Shown one piece after another: positions 18,231 through 26,545 of a stretch of DNA of 64,000 nt. Under the pieces are notes generated by a model. The model ran no database searches. It was not told the origin of the DNA and was given only the letters and a program-made list of their open reading frames with translations. The first letter of the stretch is position 1, and each line of letters begins with the position of its first letter. This DNA comes from Pseudonocardia benzenivorans CB1190 (lineage in GTDB: Bacteria > Actinomycetota > Actinomycetes > Mycobacteriales > Pseudonocardiaceae), in NCBI RefSeq assembly GCF_000196675.2, contig NC_015312.1:3472001-3536000 (forward strand), in the 5' to 3' direction. The translations under genes and the position numbers were made by a program.

Positions 18231-20168
18231 GTGCCGCTGGAGGAGTACCGCCGCAAGCGCGACCGGTCGCGCACCCCGGAGCCCGTGCCCGACACCGATC
18301 CGGCGGCCGACGGGTCCGACCACGACGGCGGCCGGTTCGTCGTGCAGGAGCACCACGCGAGCGCGCTGCACTGGGACGTCCGGCTGGAGCGCGACGGCGT
18401 GCTGGTCTCGTGGGCGGTGCCGAAGGGCCTGCCGGTCGACACGGAGACGGTCCGGCTCGCCGTGCGCACCGAGGACCATCCGATGGAGTACCTCGACTTC
18501 TCCGGCGAGATCCCGGCGGGCGAGTACGGCGCCGGCACGATGACGATCTGGGACGCCGGGACCTACCGGACCGAGAAGTGGTCGGCGCGGGAGGTGGCCG
18601 TCGTCCTGCAGGGCCAGCGCGCCCGCGGCCGGTTCGTGTTCGTGCGCAGCGACCGCGAGCGTCGCGACGGCTGGATCCTGCGGCGCTCGGATCCCGGCAC
18701 CGCGCGCGACCCGCTGCCGCGCGACACGCTGCCGATGCTCGCCACCCCCGGTCCGCTCCCCCTCGGCGACGGCTGGTGGCTGCAGGTCGGGTTCGGCGGC
18801 GAACGCGTCGTCGTGCGGGTCGACGGCGGCCGCGCGCGGTTCACCGACGCCGACGGGGCCGAGCTGGAGGTGCCGGCGCTGCGGGCGTTCGGGCCGACGG
18901 TCGGGGCCACCCCGCTGCTGCTCGACGCGGAGCTCGTCGGCAACCCACGTCGCGACGCCGTGCTCTGGATCGGCGACCTGCTGCACCTCGACGGGCGCGA
19001 CACCCTCGACGTCCCGTTCGCCGACCGGCTGGCGCTGCTGGAGGGCCTCGAGCTCGTCGGCCCCGCGTGGCGCCCGGCCCCGGCCTACCGCGACGCCGGG
19101 CAGGCGGTCGTCGACGCCGCCGCCGAGCAGGGCCTGCCGTTCGTCGTCGCGAAGCGCGGTGACTCCCCCTACCGGCCCGGCAGGCGCAGCGACGACTGGA
19201 TCGAGGTGGCGACGACGGCGCCCGCACCCGCCGCCCGCCGGGACCGCCCCGCGACGGCCGCGCGGCCGGGGCGGCGCGACGGTGTCGGCCGCGCGCGGCT
19301 GACCAACCCCGACAAGGTGCTCTACCCGCTCACCGGGACGACCAAGGCGCAGGTCCTCGGCCACTACCTGGCCGTCGCCGAGGTGATGCTGCCGCACCTG
19401 CGCGACCGGCCCGTCACGATGGTGCGCTGGCCCGACGGCGTCGAGAAGCCGTCGTTCTTCGAGAAGGACGTCTCCCGGCACGCGCCGGGCTGGATCCGGA
19501 CCGCGCGCGTCGGCACGCCGGGCGGGCGGTCGGAGTCCGCCGACTTCCCGCTGCTCGACGACGCCGAGGGCCTGGCGTGGGCGGCGAACCTCGCGGCGCT
19601 GGAGCTGCACGTCCCGCAGTGGCGCGTCGGTCCGCGCGGCGGCCGCGGCCTGCCCGACCTCGTCGTGTTCGACCTCGACCCGGGCGAGGGGGCGAACGTC
19701 GTCGACTGCTGCCGCGTCGCCGAGCGCATCGCCGACCTGCTCGCCGCCGACGGGCTCAGCGCCCACCCGCGCACCAGCGGCAGCAAGGGCCTGCAGCTGT
19801 ACGTGCCCGTCACCGTCTCGCGGGCCGAGCGGACCGCCGAGTACGCCCGCGACATCGCTGCGACGGTGGCCGGGGAGTCGCCCCGCACGGTCACGGACGT
19901 GATGGCGAAGGCGCGCCGCCGCGGCAAGGTCTTCGTCGACTGGAGCCAGAACAACCCCGCGAAGACGACGATCGCGAGCTACTCACTGCGCGGCCGGCCC
20001 CGCCCCACCGTCGCGACGCCGGTGACCTGGGACGAGGTCCGGGCCTGCCGCACCGTCGACGACCTGGTGTTCACCCTCGACGACCTGCCCGGGCGCATCG
20101 CCGAGCACGGTGACCTGATGGCGCCGCTGCTGTTCACCGAACGGCCACGCCTTCCTCGTCGCGGCTGA
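18231..20168 (+). CDS. ligD: LigD-like NHEJ protein: phosphoesterase, degenerate ligase domain, polymerase
   Basis: A 645-residue protein of bacterial end joining. Residues ~1-155 are the 3'-phosphoesterase domain (QEHHASALHWDVRLE with its His and Asp ligands; EDHPMEYLDFSGEIP). Residues ~165-330 align with the ATP-dependent ligase adenylation domain but have lost the chemistry: KxDGxR is GFGGER (187-192), the motif IV Glu is P303, and both motif V lysines are replaced (E325 and A327). Residues ~350-645 are the primase-type polymerase domain (VLYPLTGTTKAQVL, VVFDLDPGEG with D481/D483, TSGSKGLQLYVPV). The GTG follows TAGCCT by 7 bases (leaderless); an upstream ATG at 18183 is possible. Sealing must come from another ligase. 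No ku gene is in view. Confidence 0.88.
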   Translation: MPLEEYRRKRDRSRTPEPVPDTDPAADGSDHDGGRFVVQEHHASALHWDVRLERDGVLVSWAVPKGLPVDTETVRLAVRTEDHPMEYLDFSGEIPAGEYGAGTMTIWDAGTYRTEKWSAREVAVVLQGQRARGRFVFVRSDRERRDGWILRRSDPGTARDPLPRDTLPMLATPGPLPLGDGWWLQVGFGGERVVVRVDGGRARFTDADGAELEVPALRAFGPTVGATPLLLDAELVGNPRRDAVLWIGDLLHLDGRDTLDVPFADRLALLEGLELVGPAWRPAPAYRDAGQAVVDAAAEQGLPFVVAKRGDSPYRPGRRSDDWIEVATTAPAPAARRDRPATAARPGRRDGVGRARLTNPDKVLYPLTGTTKAQVLGHYLAVAEVMLPHLRDRPVTMVRWPDGVEKPSFFEKDVSRHAPGWIRTARVGTPGGRSESADFPLLDDAEGLAWAANLAALELHVPQWRVGPRGGRGLPDLVVFDLDPGEGANVVDCCRVAERIADLLAADGLSAHPRTSGSKGLQLYVPVTVSRAERTAEYARDIAATVAGESPRTVTDVMAKARRRGKVFVDWSQNNPAKTTIASYSLRGRPRPTVATPVTWDEVRACRTVDDLVFTLDDLPGRIAEHGDLMAPLLFTERPRLPRRG

Positions 20169-20194
20169 TCGGTCCGAGCTGGCAGGCTGACGTC

Positions 20195-21004
20195 GTGACG
20201 CGTCACCCCTACTTCGACGGGCCGTTCCCCCGCGCGTACGCCCACCGCGGCTGGCACCTGGGCGACCTGACGGGCTGCGAGAACACGCTGGCGGCGTTCC
20301 ACCGTGCCGTCGACGAGGGGTTCGGCTATCTCGAGATGGACGTGCACGCCAGCGCCGACGGCGTCGTCATGGTCCACCACGACCGCTCCCTGGACCGCAC
20401 GACCGACGGGGCGGGGCTGCTCGCGGAGCTGCCGGCCGCCGAGATCGCCCGCGCCCGCGTCGGGGGCCGGGAGCCGGTGCCGCGACTGGACCGGGTCCTC
20501 GCCGAGCTCCCGCCGACGACCCGGGTCACGATCGAGATCAAGTCCGCGGCCGCGGTGCTGCCCACGCTCGACGTCCTCGACCGGGCCGACGCGTGGCACC
20601 GGGTCTGCCTCGGCTCGTTCGACGAGCGCTGGCTGCGCCGGGCCAGGATCGCCGCCGGCGACAAGCTGCTGACGTCGATGGCGCAGCTGTCGGCGTTCGG
20701 GTTGCGCGGCCGGGCCTGGCTGGGCGCGCTGCCCGACCCGTTGTCGCTGCTCGCCAGAATGCCGGTGCTGCCGCCGGTCGTCGGCGGGCTCGCGCAGCTG
20801 CCCCGCCGGTTCGGCGCGCTCACCGTCGTCGACGCCGCGCTGCTCGCGATCGCCCACGCCGCCGATCGCGAGGTGCACGTGTGGACGGTCGACGACGCCG
20901 ACGAGATGGGCGAGCTGCTGGACATGGGCGTCGACGGACTGCTGTCCGACCGTCCCGACGTGCTGCGCGACGTCCTGCAGGACCGCGGCGTGTGGGCGGC
21001 CTGA
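20195..21004 (+). CDS. Glycerophosphodiester phosphodiesterase family protein
   Basis: A 269-residue GDPD TIM-barrel enzyme that hydrolyses glycerophosphodiesters to glycerol-3-phosphate and an alcohol. The motifs are AYAHRGWHLGDLTGCENTL, then the metal-binding EMDVHASADGVVMVHHD, then EIKS on the opposite strand; HVWTVDDADEM is typical of the C-terminus. There is no signal peptide, so it is cytoplasmic. It starts with GTG 26 bases after the LigD-like stop on the same strand. Confidence 0.9.
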   Translation: MTRHPYFDGPFPRAYAHRGWHLGDLTGCENTLAAFHRAVDEGFGYLEMDVHASADGVVMVHHDRSLDRTTDGAGLLAELPAAEIARARVGGREPVPRLDRVLAELPPTTRVTIEIKSAAAVLPTLDVLDRADAWHRVCLGSFDERWLRRARIAAGDKLLTSMAQLSAFGLRGRAWLGALPDPLSLLARMPVLPPVVGGLAQLPRRFGALTVVDAALLAIAHAADREVHVWTVDDADEMGELLDMGVDGLLSDRPDVLRDVLQDRGVWAA

Positions 21005-21044
21005 AACCGGACCTCACGGGCGGTCGCGCCGCTACGCTGCGCGC

Positions 21045-22385
21045 GTGAGCACCGCCGCCCCGCTGGAACCGCCCGCGCCGGTCCGGGTGCCCCGTCGCCG
21101 GGTGCTGGCGTGGGGGCTGTGGGACTCCGGGTCCGCGGCGTTCAACGCGGTGATCCTCACCTTCGTCTTCTCCGTCTACCTGACCGACTCCGTCGGCAAG
21201 GACCTGCCGGGATCGATCAGCGCGAACAGCTGGCTGGGCTGGTCGTTGGGGATCTCCGGGCTGTTCATCGCCCTGCTCGCCCCCGTCATCGGACAGCGTG
21301 CCGACGGCGGCCGGCGCAAGGTGTCGGTGGGTATCTGGACGGCGGTGACGGTCGCGTCCATGGCGGCCATGTTCGCCGTCCGCGACGACTACCACTACCT
21401 GTGGCTCGGCCTGGTCCTGCTGTCGATCGGCTCGGTGTGCTTCGAGCTCGCGTCGGTGTCCTACAACGCGCTGCTGCGCCAGGTCTCCACCCCGGCGACC
21501 ATCGGACGGGTCTCCGGGTTCGGCTGGTCGATGGGCTACTTCGGCGGGATCGTGCTCCTGCTGCTGGTCTACGTCGGGCTGATCGCGGGCGAGGGCGGCG
21601 CGCTCGGCGTCGGCACCGGGGGCGGGCTCAACATCCGGGTCGTCGCGCTCGTCTCGGCCGCGTGGTTCGCGCTGTTCGCGATCCCGCTGTTCCTCACCGT
21701 CCCCGAGCCGCCGGCGCGGGCGCGCGAGGTGCGGCTCGGTGTCGTGGCCTCGTACAGGCGGCTGTTCCTGGACCTGCGCGACCTGTACCGGCACGCGCCG
21801 CACACCGTCTACTTCCTCGGTGCCAGCGCGTTGTTCCGCGACGGGCTCGCCGCGATCTTCACCTTCGGCGCGGTCCTGGCGGTGACGGTCTACGGCATCG
21901 ACCCGGGCGACGTGCTGATCTTCGGCGTCGCGGCGAACATCGTGTCGGCGATCGGTGCCCTGACCGCGGGCTGGATCGACGACCGGGTCGGCCCGAAGGC
22001 CGTCGTCATCGGGTCGCTCATCGGGCTGCTGGTCTTCGGGACGACACTCGGCCTGGTCTCGGGTCCGACGATGTTCTGGATCTTCGGGCTCGCGCTGTGC
22101 CTGTTCGTCGGACCGGCGCAGGCGTCGGCCCGGACCTACATGGCGCTGCTGGCCCCGCCCGGTCGCGAGGCCCAGCTCTTCGGCCTCTACGCGACGACGG
22201 GTCGCGCGGTCTCGTTCCTCGCGCCGACGCTGGTCGGCGCGTTCACGTTCTGGTTCGGTTCCGACCGCGCGGGCATCGTCGGCATCCTCGTCGTGCTGCT
22301 CGCGGGCCTGCTCGCGATGTGGAAGGTGCACCCGCCCGAGCGGACCGGAGCCCAGCGCCCGGAGCCCGAGACGGCCGACGCGTAA
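21045..22385 (+). CDS. MFS transporter, UMF1/Atg22-like family
   Basis: A 446-residue membrane protein with about 12 hydrophobic helices. The N-terminus (LAWGLWDSGSAAFNAVILTF, VFSVYLTDSVGKDLPGS) and the motif APVIGQRADGGRRKV match the UMF1 (Atg22-like) branch of the major facilitator superfamily. The GTG lies 6 bases after TACGCT, a leaderless configuration. Substrate unknown. The C-terminal tail is short and Pro/Glu-rich. Confidence 0.88.
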   Translation: MSTAAPLEPPAPVRVPRRRVLAWGLWDSGSAAFNAVILTFVFSVYLTDSVGKDLPGSISANSWLGWSLGISGLFIALLAPVIGQRADGGRRKVSVGIWTAVTVASMAAMFAVRDDYHYLWLGLVLLSIGSVCFELASVSYNALLRQVSTPATIGRVSGFGWSMGYFGGIVLLLLVYVGLIAGEGGALGVGTGGGLNIRVVALVSAAWFALFAIPLFLTVPEPPARAREVRLGVVASYRRLFLDLRDLYRHAPHTVYFLGASALFRDGLAAIFTFGAVLAVTVYGIDPGDVLIFGVAANIVSAIGALTAGWIDDRVGPKAVVIGSLIGLLVFGTTLGLVSGPTMFWIFGLALCLFVGPAQASARTYMALLAPPGREAQLFGLYATTGRAVSFLAPTLVGAFTFWFGSDRAGIVGILVVLLAGLLAMWKVHPPERTGAQRPEPETADA

Positions 22386-22561
22386 CGCGACTTTTCGGCT
22401 GTGTGAACAAGTGACAGAACGGCGGTGAGTCAAGTCACAAGTAGCTGACGCGTCACAACCACGTGTGTCAGAGGCCTGGATGGTGAACACTCTCGTGTCG
22501 GGCGCCACGCATCGGGCGACGGTCGACATTGACCGACACCTGGTCGGGCGCCCCTCGAATG

Positions 22562-22587
22562 GGAATGACGCCTGTACCGGCGACGTT
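22562..22587 (+). promoter_or_regulatory. SigR-type promoter of rbpA
   Basis: GGAAT (22562-22566) and GTT (22585-22587) are separated by exactly 18 bases, the consensus of the thiol-stress ECF sigma factor SigR/SigH. In Streptomyces coelicolor rbpA is a known SigR target, so the match is biologically coherent. It predicts a leader of about 60 bases. Confidence 0.7.
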
Positions 22588-22613
22588 ACACCGTGTGGCA
22601 GGTACGCAAACGT

Positions 22614-22632
22614 CGAGGGACGCAGTCCCTCG
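22614..22632 (+). promoter_or_regulatory. Hairpin in the rbpA 5' leader
   Basis: CGAGGGAC pairs perfectly with GTCCCTCG around GCA, between the SigR-type promoter and the ribosome-binding site (GGGAGG near 22642). It is not followed by a T-run, so it is more likely an RNA stability or translation element than a terminator. Confidence 0.45.
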
Positions 22633-22654
22633 GCTGAGGACGGGAGGATGACGC

Positions 22655-22996
22655 ATGGCCGACCGCGTGCTCCGTGGCAGCCGGCTCGGGGCCGTCAGCT
22701 ACGAGACCGACCGCAACCACGATCTCGCGCCGCGGCAGATCGTCCGCTATGTGTCGCCGAACGGTCACGAGTTCGAGGTGCCCTTCGCCAACGACGCGGA
22801 GGCCCCCGCCACCTGGGAGTCCCCCCAGGGTGGCCTCGGTAAGCGGGTCGATGGGGCCGAGCCCGAGCAGAAGAAGTCGAAGCCGCCGCGCACCCACTGG
22901 GACATGCTCCTCGAGCGCCGTTCCCTGGGTGAGCTCGAGGAGCTGCTCTCCGAGCGGCTCGAGCTGCTGCGCGAGCGGCGGGCCGAGATCGCCTGA
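22655..22996 (+). CDS. rbpA: RNA polymerase-binding protein RbpA
   Basis: A 113-residue actinobacterial transcription factor that binds RNA polymerase and group 1/2 sigma factors and stabilises open complexes. The N-terminal tail (MADRVLRGSRLGAVSYETDR) and core (RQIVRYVSPNGHEFEVPF) are followed by the basic linker and the C-terminal sigma-interaction helix (RTHWDMLLERRSLGELEELL, LSERLELLRERR). Core zinc-type cysteines are absent, as in several homologues. A SigR-type promoter precedes it. Confidence 0.95.
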   Translation: MADRVLRGSRLGAVSYETDRNHDLAPRQIVRYVSPNGHEFEVPFANDAEAPATWESPQGGLGKRVDGAEPEQKKSKPPRTHWDMLLERRSLGELEELLSERLELLRERRAEIA

Positions 22997-23035
22997 TGTA
23001 GTACCGCGGCTGTCGCAGGAACCGGACGCCGCGTG

Positions 23036-23080
23036 ACGCCGGAGCCGGGCCACCTCCCGTGGGGCCCGGCTCCGGCGTTT
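23036..23080. terminator. Strong bidirectional terminator
   Basis: A 14-16 base GC-rich stem (23036-23051 pairing with 23063-23078) around an 11-base loop, ending in TTT on the plus strand. It separates the convergent rbpA and polyprenol-phosphate-mannose synthase genes. Confidence 0.8.
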
Positions 23081-23096
23081 CCGTGTCCGGCCCGGG

Positions 23097-23855
23097 TCAG
23101 GCGCGGGCCAGCGCGCGGCGGACGTGGCGCAGCCGGTGCGACACGCCCCAGCCCGCGATCCGCCACAGCGCCTCGGCCATCACCTCGACGCTCATCTTCG
23201 ACGCCCCCAGCTCGCGCTCGGTGAAGGTGATCGGCACCTCGCGGATCCGGAAGCCCGCCTGCTGCGCGCGCCACGCCATGTCGACCTGGAAGCAGTAGCC
23301 GGTCGAGGCGACCGTCGTGATGTCGAGGTCCTCCAGGACCTGGCGCCGGAACGCGCGGAACCCGCCGGTGATGTCCTTGACGGGCGCGCCCAGGGCGAGC
23401 CGTGCGTACAGGTTGGCGCCGCGCGAGAGCAGCTGGCGGTGCGCCGGCCAGTTGACCACCCGCCCGCCCGGCACGTAGCGCGAGCCCAGCACGAGGTCGG
23501 CGCCGCCGTCGGACTCCAGGGCCTCCAGCAGCTCGGGCAGGTCCTCGGGGGCGTGCGAGCCGTCGGCGTCCATCTCGACGACCACCTGGTACGGGCCTTC
23601 GAGTGCCAGCGAGAACCCGGCCACGTAGGCGGCGCCGAGGCCTGCCTTCTCGGTGCGGTGCAACACCCGGATGCGCTCGTCGGCGGCGGCCAGCTCGTCG
23701 GCCAGCTCGCCGGTGCCGTCGGGGCTGCCGTCGTCGACGACGAGCACATCGGCCTCCGGGACCGACGCGTGCACCCGCTTCACGATCGGGGCGAGGTTCT
23801 CCCGTTCCTGGTACGTCGGGATCACCACGAGCACCGGCCCCGCGGGCTCAGCCAT
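23097..23855 (-). CDS. ppm1: Polyprenol monophosphomannose synthase
   Basis: A 252-residue GT2 glycosyltransferase that makes polyprenyl-phosphomannose from GDP-mannose, the donor for lipoglycans and protein mannosylation. The fold signatures are VVIPTYQERENL, VVDDGSPDGTG and VEMDADGSHAPED (DxD), with GGFRAFRR and QVDMAWRAQQAGFRI. It overlaps the end of lnt by 8 bases. In M. tuberculosis the two activities are one fused protein (Ppm1), so the arrangement here is the unfused version. Confidence 0.92.
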   Translation of the reverse strand: MAEPAGPVLVVIPTYQERENLAPIVKRVHASVPEADVLVVDDGSPDGTGELADELAAADERIRVLHRTEKAGLGAAYVAGFSLALEGPYQVVVEMDADGSHAPEDLPELLEALESDGGADLVLGSRYVPGGRVVNWPAHRQLLSRGANLYARLALGAPVKDITGGFRAFRRQVLEDLDITTVASTGYCFQVDMAWRAQQAGFRIREVPITFTERELGASKMSVEVMAEALWRIAGWGVSHRLRHVRRALARA

Positions 23856-25497
23856 GTCCGTCCTCTCCTGCCTCGGGGGCCGCGTCGTGCGGCTCTCCCG
23901 CCACTGTGCTGCCGGCCACGAACGGGCGACGGCGCCGCGCGAGGAACACCGCGGCGCCGATCGCCAGTACGCCCACGGCGGTCAGTGTCCACTCGGGCAC
24001 CGACCGCAGCCGGGTGGCCAGCGTAGTCGTGGACCTCAGGTCGGTTCGATCGACCAGCACGCCCGGCACGAACTGCCCGGTCGACGCCGTGACCGTGCCG
24101 CTCGGCGTGATCGTCGCCGAGACCCCCGACGTCGTCGCCACGATGACCGAGCGGTCGTGCTCGACCGCCCGCACCCGCGACATCGCCAGCTGCTGGAACG
24201 TCATCTCCGAGAGGCCGAACGTCGCGTTGTTGCTGGGGACGGCGAGCACCGTCGCGCCCGCCTCGACGCTGTCGTCGACGAGGTCGTCGAACGCGATCTC
24301 CCAGCAGATCGCGACGCCCACCTGCACCCCTGCCATGTCGACCACGCCGTTGCCCTGCCCCGGCACGAAGTTCCCGGCGCGGTCGACGTAGGAGGAGAAC
24401 AGCCGGAAGAACGAGCGCCACGGCATGTACTCGCCGAACGGCATCACCCGGCGCTTGTCGGTGCGCTCGACGACGCCCAGCCCCGGCTGCCACACCAGGG
24501 CGGAGTTCGAGGTCGTCCGGCCGTCGGGGTTGACCAGCACCGCCCCGACGAGGATCGGGGCCTTGATCGCGGCGGCCGCCTGGTCGATCTCGAGTGCCGC
24601 GTCCGGGTTCTGCAACGGGTCGATGTCGCTGGAGTTCTCCGGCCACACCACGATGTCGGGCTGCGGTTGGCGGCCCGCGGCGACGTCGGCGGCCAACTGC
24701 TCGGTGACCCGGACGTGGTTGTCGAGGACGGCGCGCCGCTGCGAGTTGAAGTCCAGGCCCAGCCGCGGCACGTTGCCCTGGACCGCGGCGATGGTCGTCG
24801 TCGTGTCGGGGGCGGTGCGGGTGACCGGTGCCAGCAGCGCGAGCGGCCCGGAGGCGATCGCCAGTACGAGCAGCAACGCCGGCCACACCGCGGTCCGTTG
24901 CCGTCCGGGTTCGGAGAGCCTGCGGGCGATGTCGGCGATGGCGAGGCCCCCGAGGACCGTCACGAAGCCGAGGAGGGTCACACCGCCGACCGACGCGACC
25001 GGCAGCAGCGGGCTGTCGGGCTGGCCGAACCCGATCCGCCCCCATGGGAACCCGCCGAACGGCACCCGGCTGCGCACGGCCTCGCCCGCGATCCACACCG
25101 CCGCCGCCCAGAGCGGCCCGGCCGGCAGCAGCGAAACCCGGGCCATCCCCGCCGCGGCCGCTCCCATGAAGACGGCCTCGGCGACGGACAGCGCGACCCA
25201 CGGCAGCGCCCCGACGTAGCCCCCCGTCCAGTGCAGCAGCGGCAGCAGGAAACCGAGACCGAACACCAGGCCCAGCACGAACCCGGCCCGGGCCCGGCGG
25301 CCTCGCAGAACGGCACCCAGCAGGGCGAACGCGATCGGGGCGAGCCACCACACCGTCCGCGGCGGGAAGCTCGCGTACAGCAGGGCGCCGGCCCCGGCGG
25401 CGACGACGAGCCGCAGCAGCAGCGCCGCGCGAGCGGGTCCGCGTGCCGGCGTCGGCTGCTCGGGTGCCGTCCCGGCGTCGAGGGTGGGTGCGGCCAC
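23848..25497 (-). CDS. lnt: Apolipoprotein N-acyltransferase
   Basis: A 549-residue membrane enzyme adding the third acyl chain to lipoproteins. Seven or so N-terminal hydrophobic helices precede the nitrilase-type catalytic domain, whose Glu-Lys-Cys triad is visible in VVWPENSSDID, ERTDKRRVMPFGEY and VAICWEIAFDD. A final hydrophobic helix and a charged tail follow. The GTG start lies 6 bases after TAGGCT (leaderless). It leads the lnt-ppm operon. Confidence 0.93.
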   Translation of the reverse strand: MAAPTLDAGTAPEQPTPARGPARAALLLRLVVAAGAGALLYASFPPRTVWWLAPIAFALLGAVLRGRRARAGFVLGLVFGLGFLLPLLHWTGGYVGALPWVALSVAEAVFMGAAAAGMARVSLLPAGPLWAAAVWIAGEAVRSRVPFGGFPWGRIGFGQPDSPLLPVASVGGVTLLGFVTVLGGLAIADIARRLSEPGRQRTAVWPALLLVLAIASGPLALLAPVTRTAPDTTTTIAAVQGNVPRLGLDFNSQRRAVLDNHVRVTEQLAADVAAGRQPQPDIVVWPENSSDIDPLQNPDAALEIDQAAAAIKAPILVGAVLVNPDGRTTSNSALVWQPGLGVVERTDKRRVMPFGEYMPWRSFFRLFSSYVDRAGNFVPGQGNGVVDMAGVQVGVAICWEIAFDDLVDDSVEAGATVLAVPSNNATFGLSEMTFQQLAMSRVRAVEHDRSVIVATTSGVSATITPSGTVTASTGQFVPGVLVDRTDLRSTTTLATRLRSVPEWTLTAVGVLAIGAAVFLARRRRPFVAGSTVAGEPHDAAPEAGEDGHG

Positions 25498-25538
25498 CCG
25501 CAGAGCCTACGGCCCGCGGTGATGGGGTCCGGATGAGG

Positions 25539-26345
25539 TCAGGCCGCCGCGGCCATCGTGCCGGCGAGCAGGTGGGCGTTGCCGAGGGCGTCGAGCACGC
25601 CCGGGCGGCCGCTGCGGACGAACCACTCGTAGCCGTAGGCGGGCGCGAGGTCGGCCGGCAGGTGCTCGGGACCGATCTGCGACGAGTGCGCGGCGATCGC
25701 CGCGCGCTTGATGTCGAGGTGCCGCTGGTCGCCGGTGACGGCGAGGGTGATCTCGGCCGTGGTGCGACCGAAGCCGACCTGCGCGGAGCGCGCGGCGCCG
25801 TGGACCAGGTGACCGTCGGGGGCGGCGAGGTGCAGGTGCTCGCGGTCGACGGTCATCCGGTAGCCGGTGGCGCCGGTGAGCTCGGCGGCGATGGCGCCGA
25901 CGGTGTGCGCCATCCGGTGGTCGGGGTGGCCGTAGATGCCGGACTCGTCGTCGTAGATCAGGGTGTCGGCACCCTCGGCGTCGGCCACCTCGGCGACGCG
26001 CGAGGCCAGCGCGAGCGGCTCGGCGGCCGCGAGCGCGAGCGGGTGGCGGCCGCTGGCCCAGCCCGGCAGCCCGGAGTCGCGGCGGCCGAGCAGCACGAGG
26101 CGGTCGACCCCGAGCAGCGCGGCGGACTCCTCGAGCTCGGTGACGCGGCGGCGGGCGACGGTCTCGCCTGCGCCCAGCGGGGTCCGGGACTCGCCCATGT
26201 CGCCGTTGGTGGCCATGACGAGCACGACGCGGGCGCCGGCGTCGGCGAGGCGCCGCAGCGTGATGCCGGTGAAGATCGACTCGTCGTCGGGGTGGGCGTG
26301 CAGGGCGAGAACGGTGTGACCGGTGAGGTCGGGGGTGCGGATCAT
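25539..26345 (-). CDS. PIG-L family deacetylase (LmbE-like)
   Basis: A 268-residue zinc-dependent N-acetyl-sugar deacetylase. The AHPDDE motif (residues 17-22) supplies zinc ligands and base, and the second His is in DDESGIYGHPDHRMAH. The family includes MshB and Mca of mycothiol metabolism, but the internal sequence differs from both, so the substrate is open. There is no good ribosome-binding site at the ATG. A polycysteine mini-ORF lies 57 bases upstream on the same strand, suggesting cysteine-responsive control and a link to thiol metabolism. Confidence 0.87.
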   Translation of the reverse strand: MIRTPDLTGHTVLALHAHPDDESIFTGITLRRLADAGARVVLVMATNGDMGESRTPLGAGETVARRRVTELEESAALLGVDRLVLLGRRDSGLPGWASGRHPLALAAAEPLALASRVAEVADAEGADTLIYDDESGIYGHPDHRMAHTVGAIAAELTGATGYRMTVDREHLHLAAPDGHLVHGAARSAQVGFGRTTAEITLAVTGDQRHLDIKRAAIAAHSSQIGPEHLPADLAPAYGYEWFVRSGRPGVLDALGNAHLLAGTMAAAA

Positions 26346-26367
26346 CGCAGGCTCGCAGGGTGTGAGG

Positions 26368-26383
26368 TGCCGCGGTGGCGGCA
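26368..26383 (-). promoter_or_regulatory. Hairpin between polycysteine ORF and PIG-L gene
   Basis: TGCCGC pairs with GCGGCA around a CACC loop, 20 bases after the mini-ORF stop and 22 bases before the deacetylase ATG. It could act with ribosome stalling on the mini-ORF, or simply shape the deacetylase start region. Confidence 0.35.
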
Positions 26384-26402
26384 GGGTGGACTGGTCCGGG
26401 GG

Positions 26403-26477
26403 TCAGCTGTGACAGAGACAGCGACAACAGCCCGGACAGCAGACGCCCTGGGGGCGGGTGCTGGTCCACGTGTTCAC
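26403..26477 (-). CDS. Leaderless polycysteine short ORF (candidate cysteine attenuator)
   Basis: A 24-residue ORF starting with GTG and ending in the Cys-dense tail GVCCPGCCRCLCHS, six Cys in the last 12 residues. A -10-like CATCAT lies 7 bases before the GTG, so it would be translated from a leaderless mRNA. Polycysteine leaderless short ORFs are known in mycobacteria as cysteine-responsive attenuators of the downstream operon. Here the downstream gene is a PIG-L deacetylase, a family that includes mycothiol enzymes. The upstream terminator at 26513-26530 isolates this unit from the amidohydrolase gene. Confidence 0.6.
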   Translation of the reverse strand: MNTWTSTRPQGVCCPGCCRCLCHS

Positions 26478-26512
26478 GGGAAGAATGATGCCAGAGCGCC
26501 CGGCGCCCCCGG

Positions 26513-26530
26513 AGTGGGGCACACCCCACT
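26513..26530. terminator. Terminator after the amidohydrolase gene
   Basis: AGTGGGG and CCCCACT form a 7-base perfect stem around CACA, 16 bases beyond the amidohydrolase stop on the minus strand and just upstream of the polycysteine ORF promoter. Confidence 0.6.
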
Positions 26531-26545
26531 TCTGCGCGGGTGAGG

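Noticed and set aside
25539-26345. Calling the PIG-L protein MshB
   Set aside because: AHPDDE and the second His are common to the whole family, and the MshB-specific internal sequence I remember is not present.
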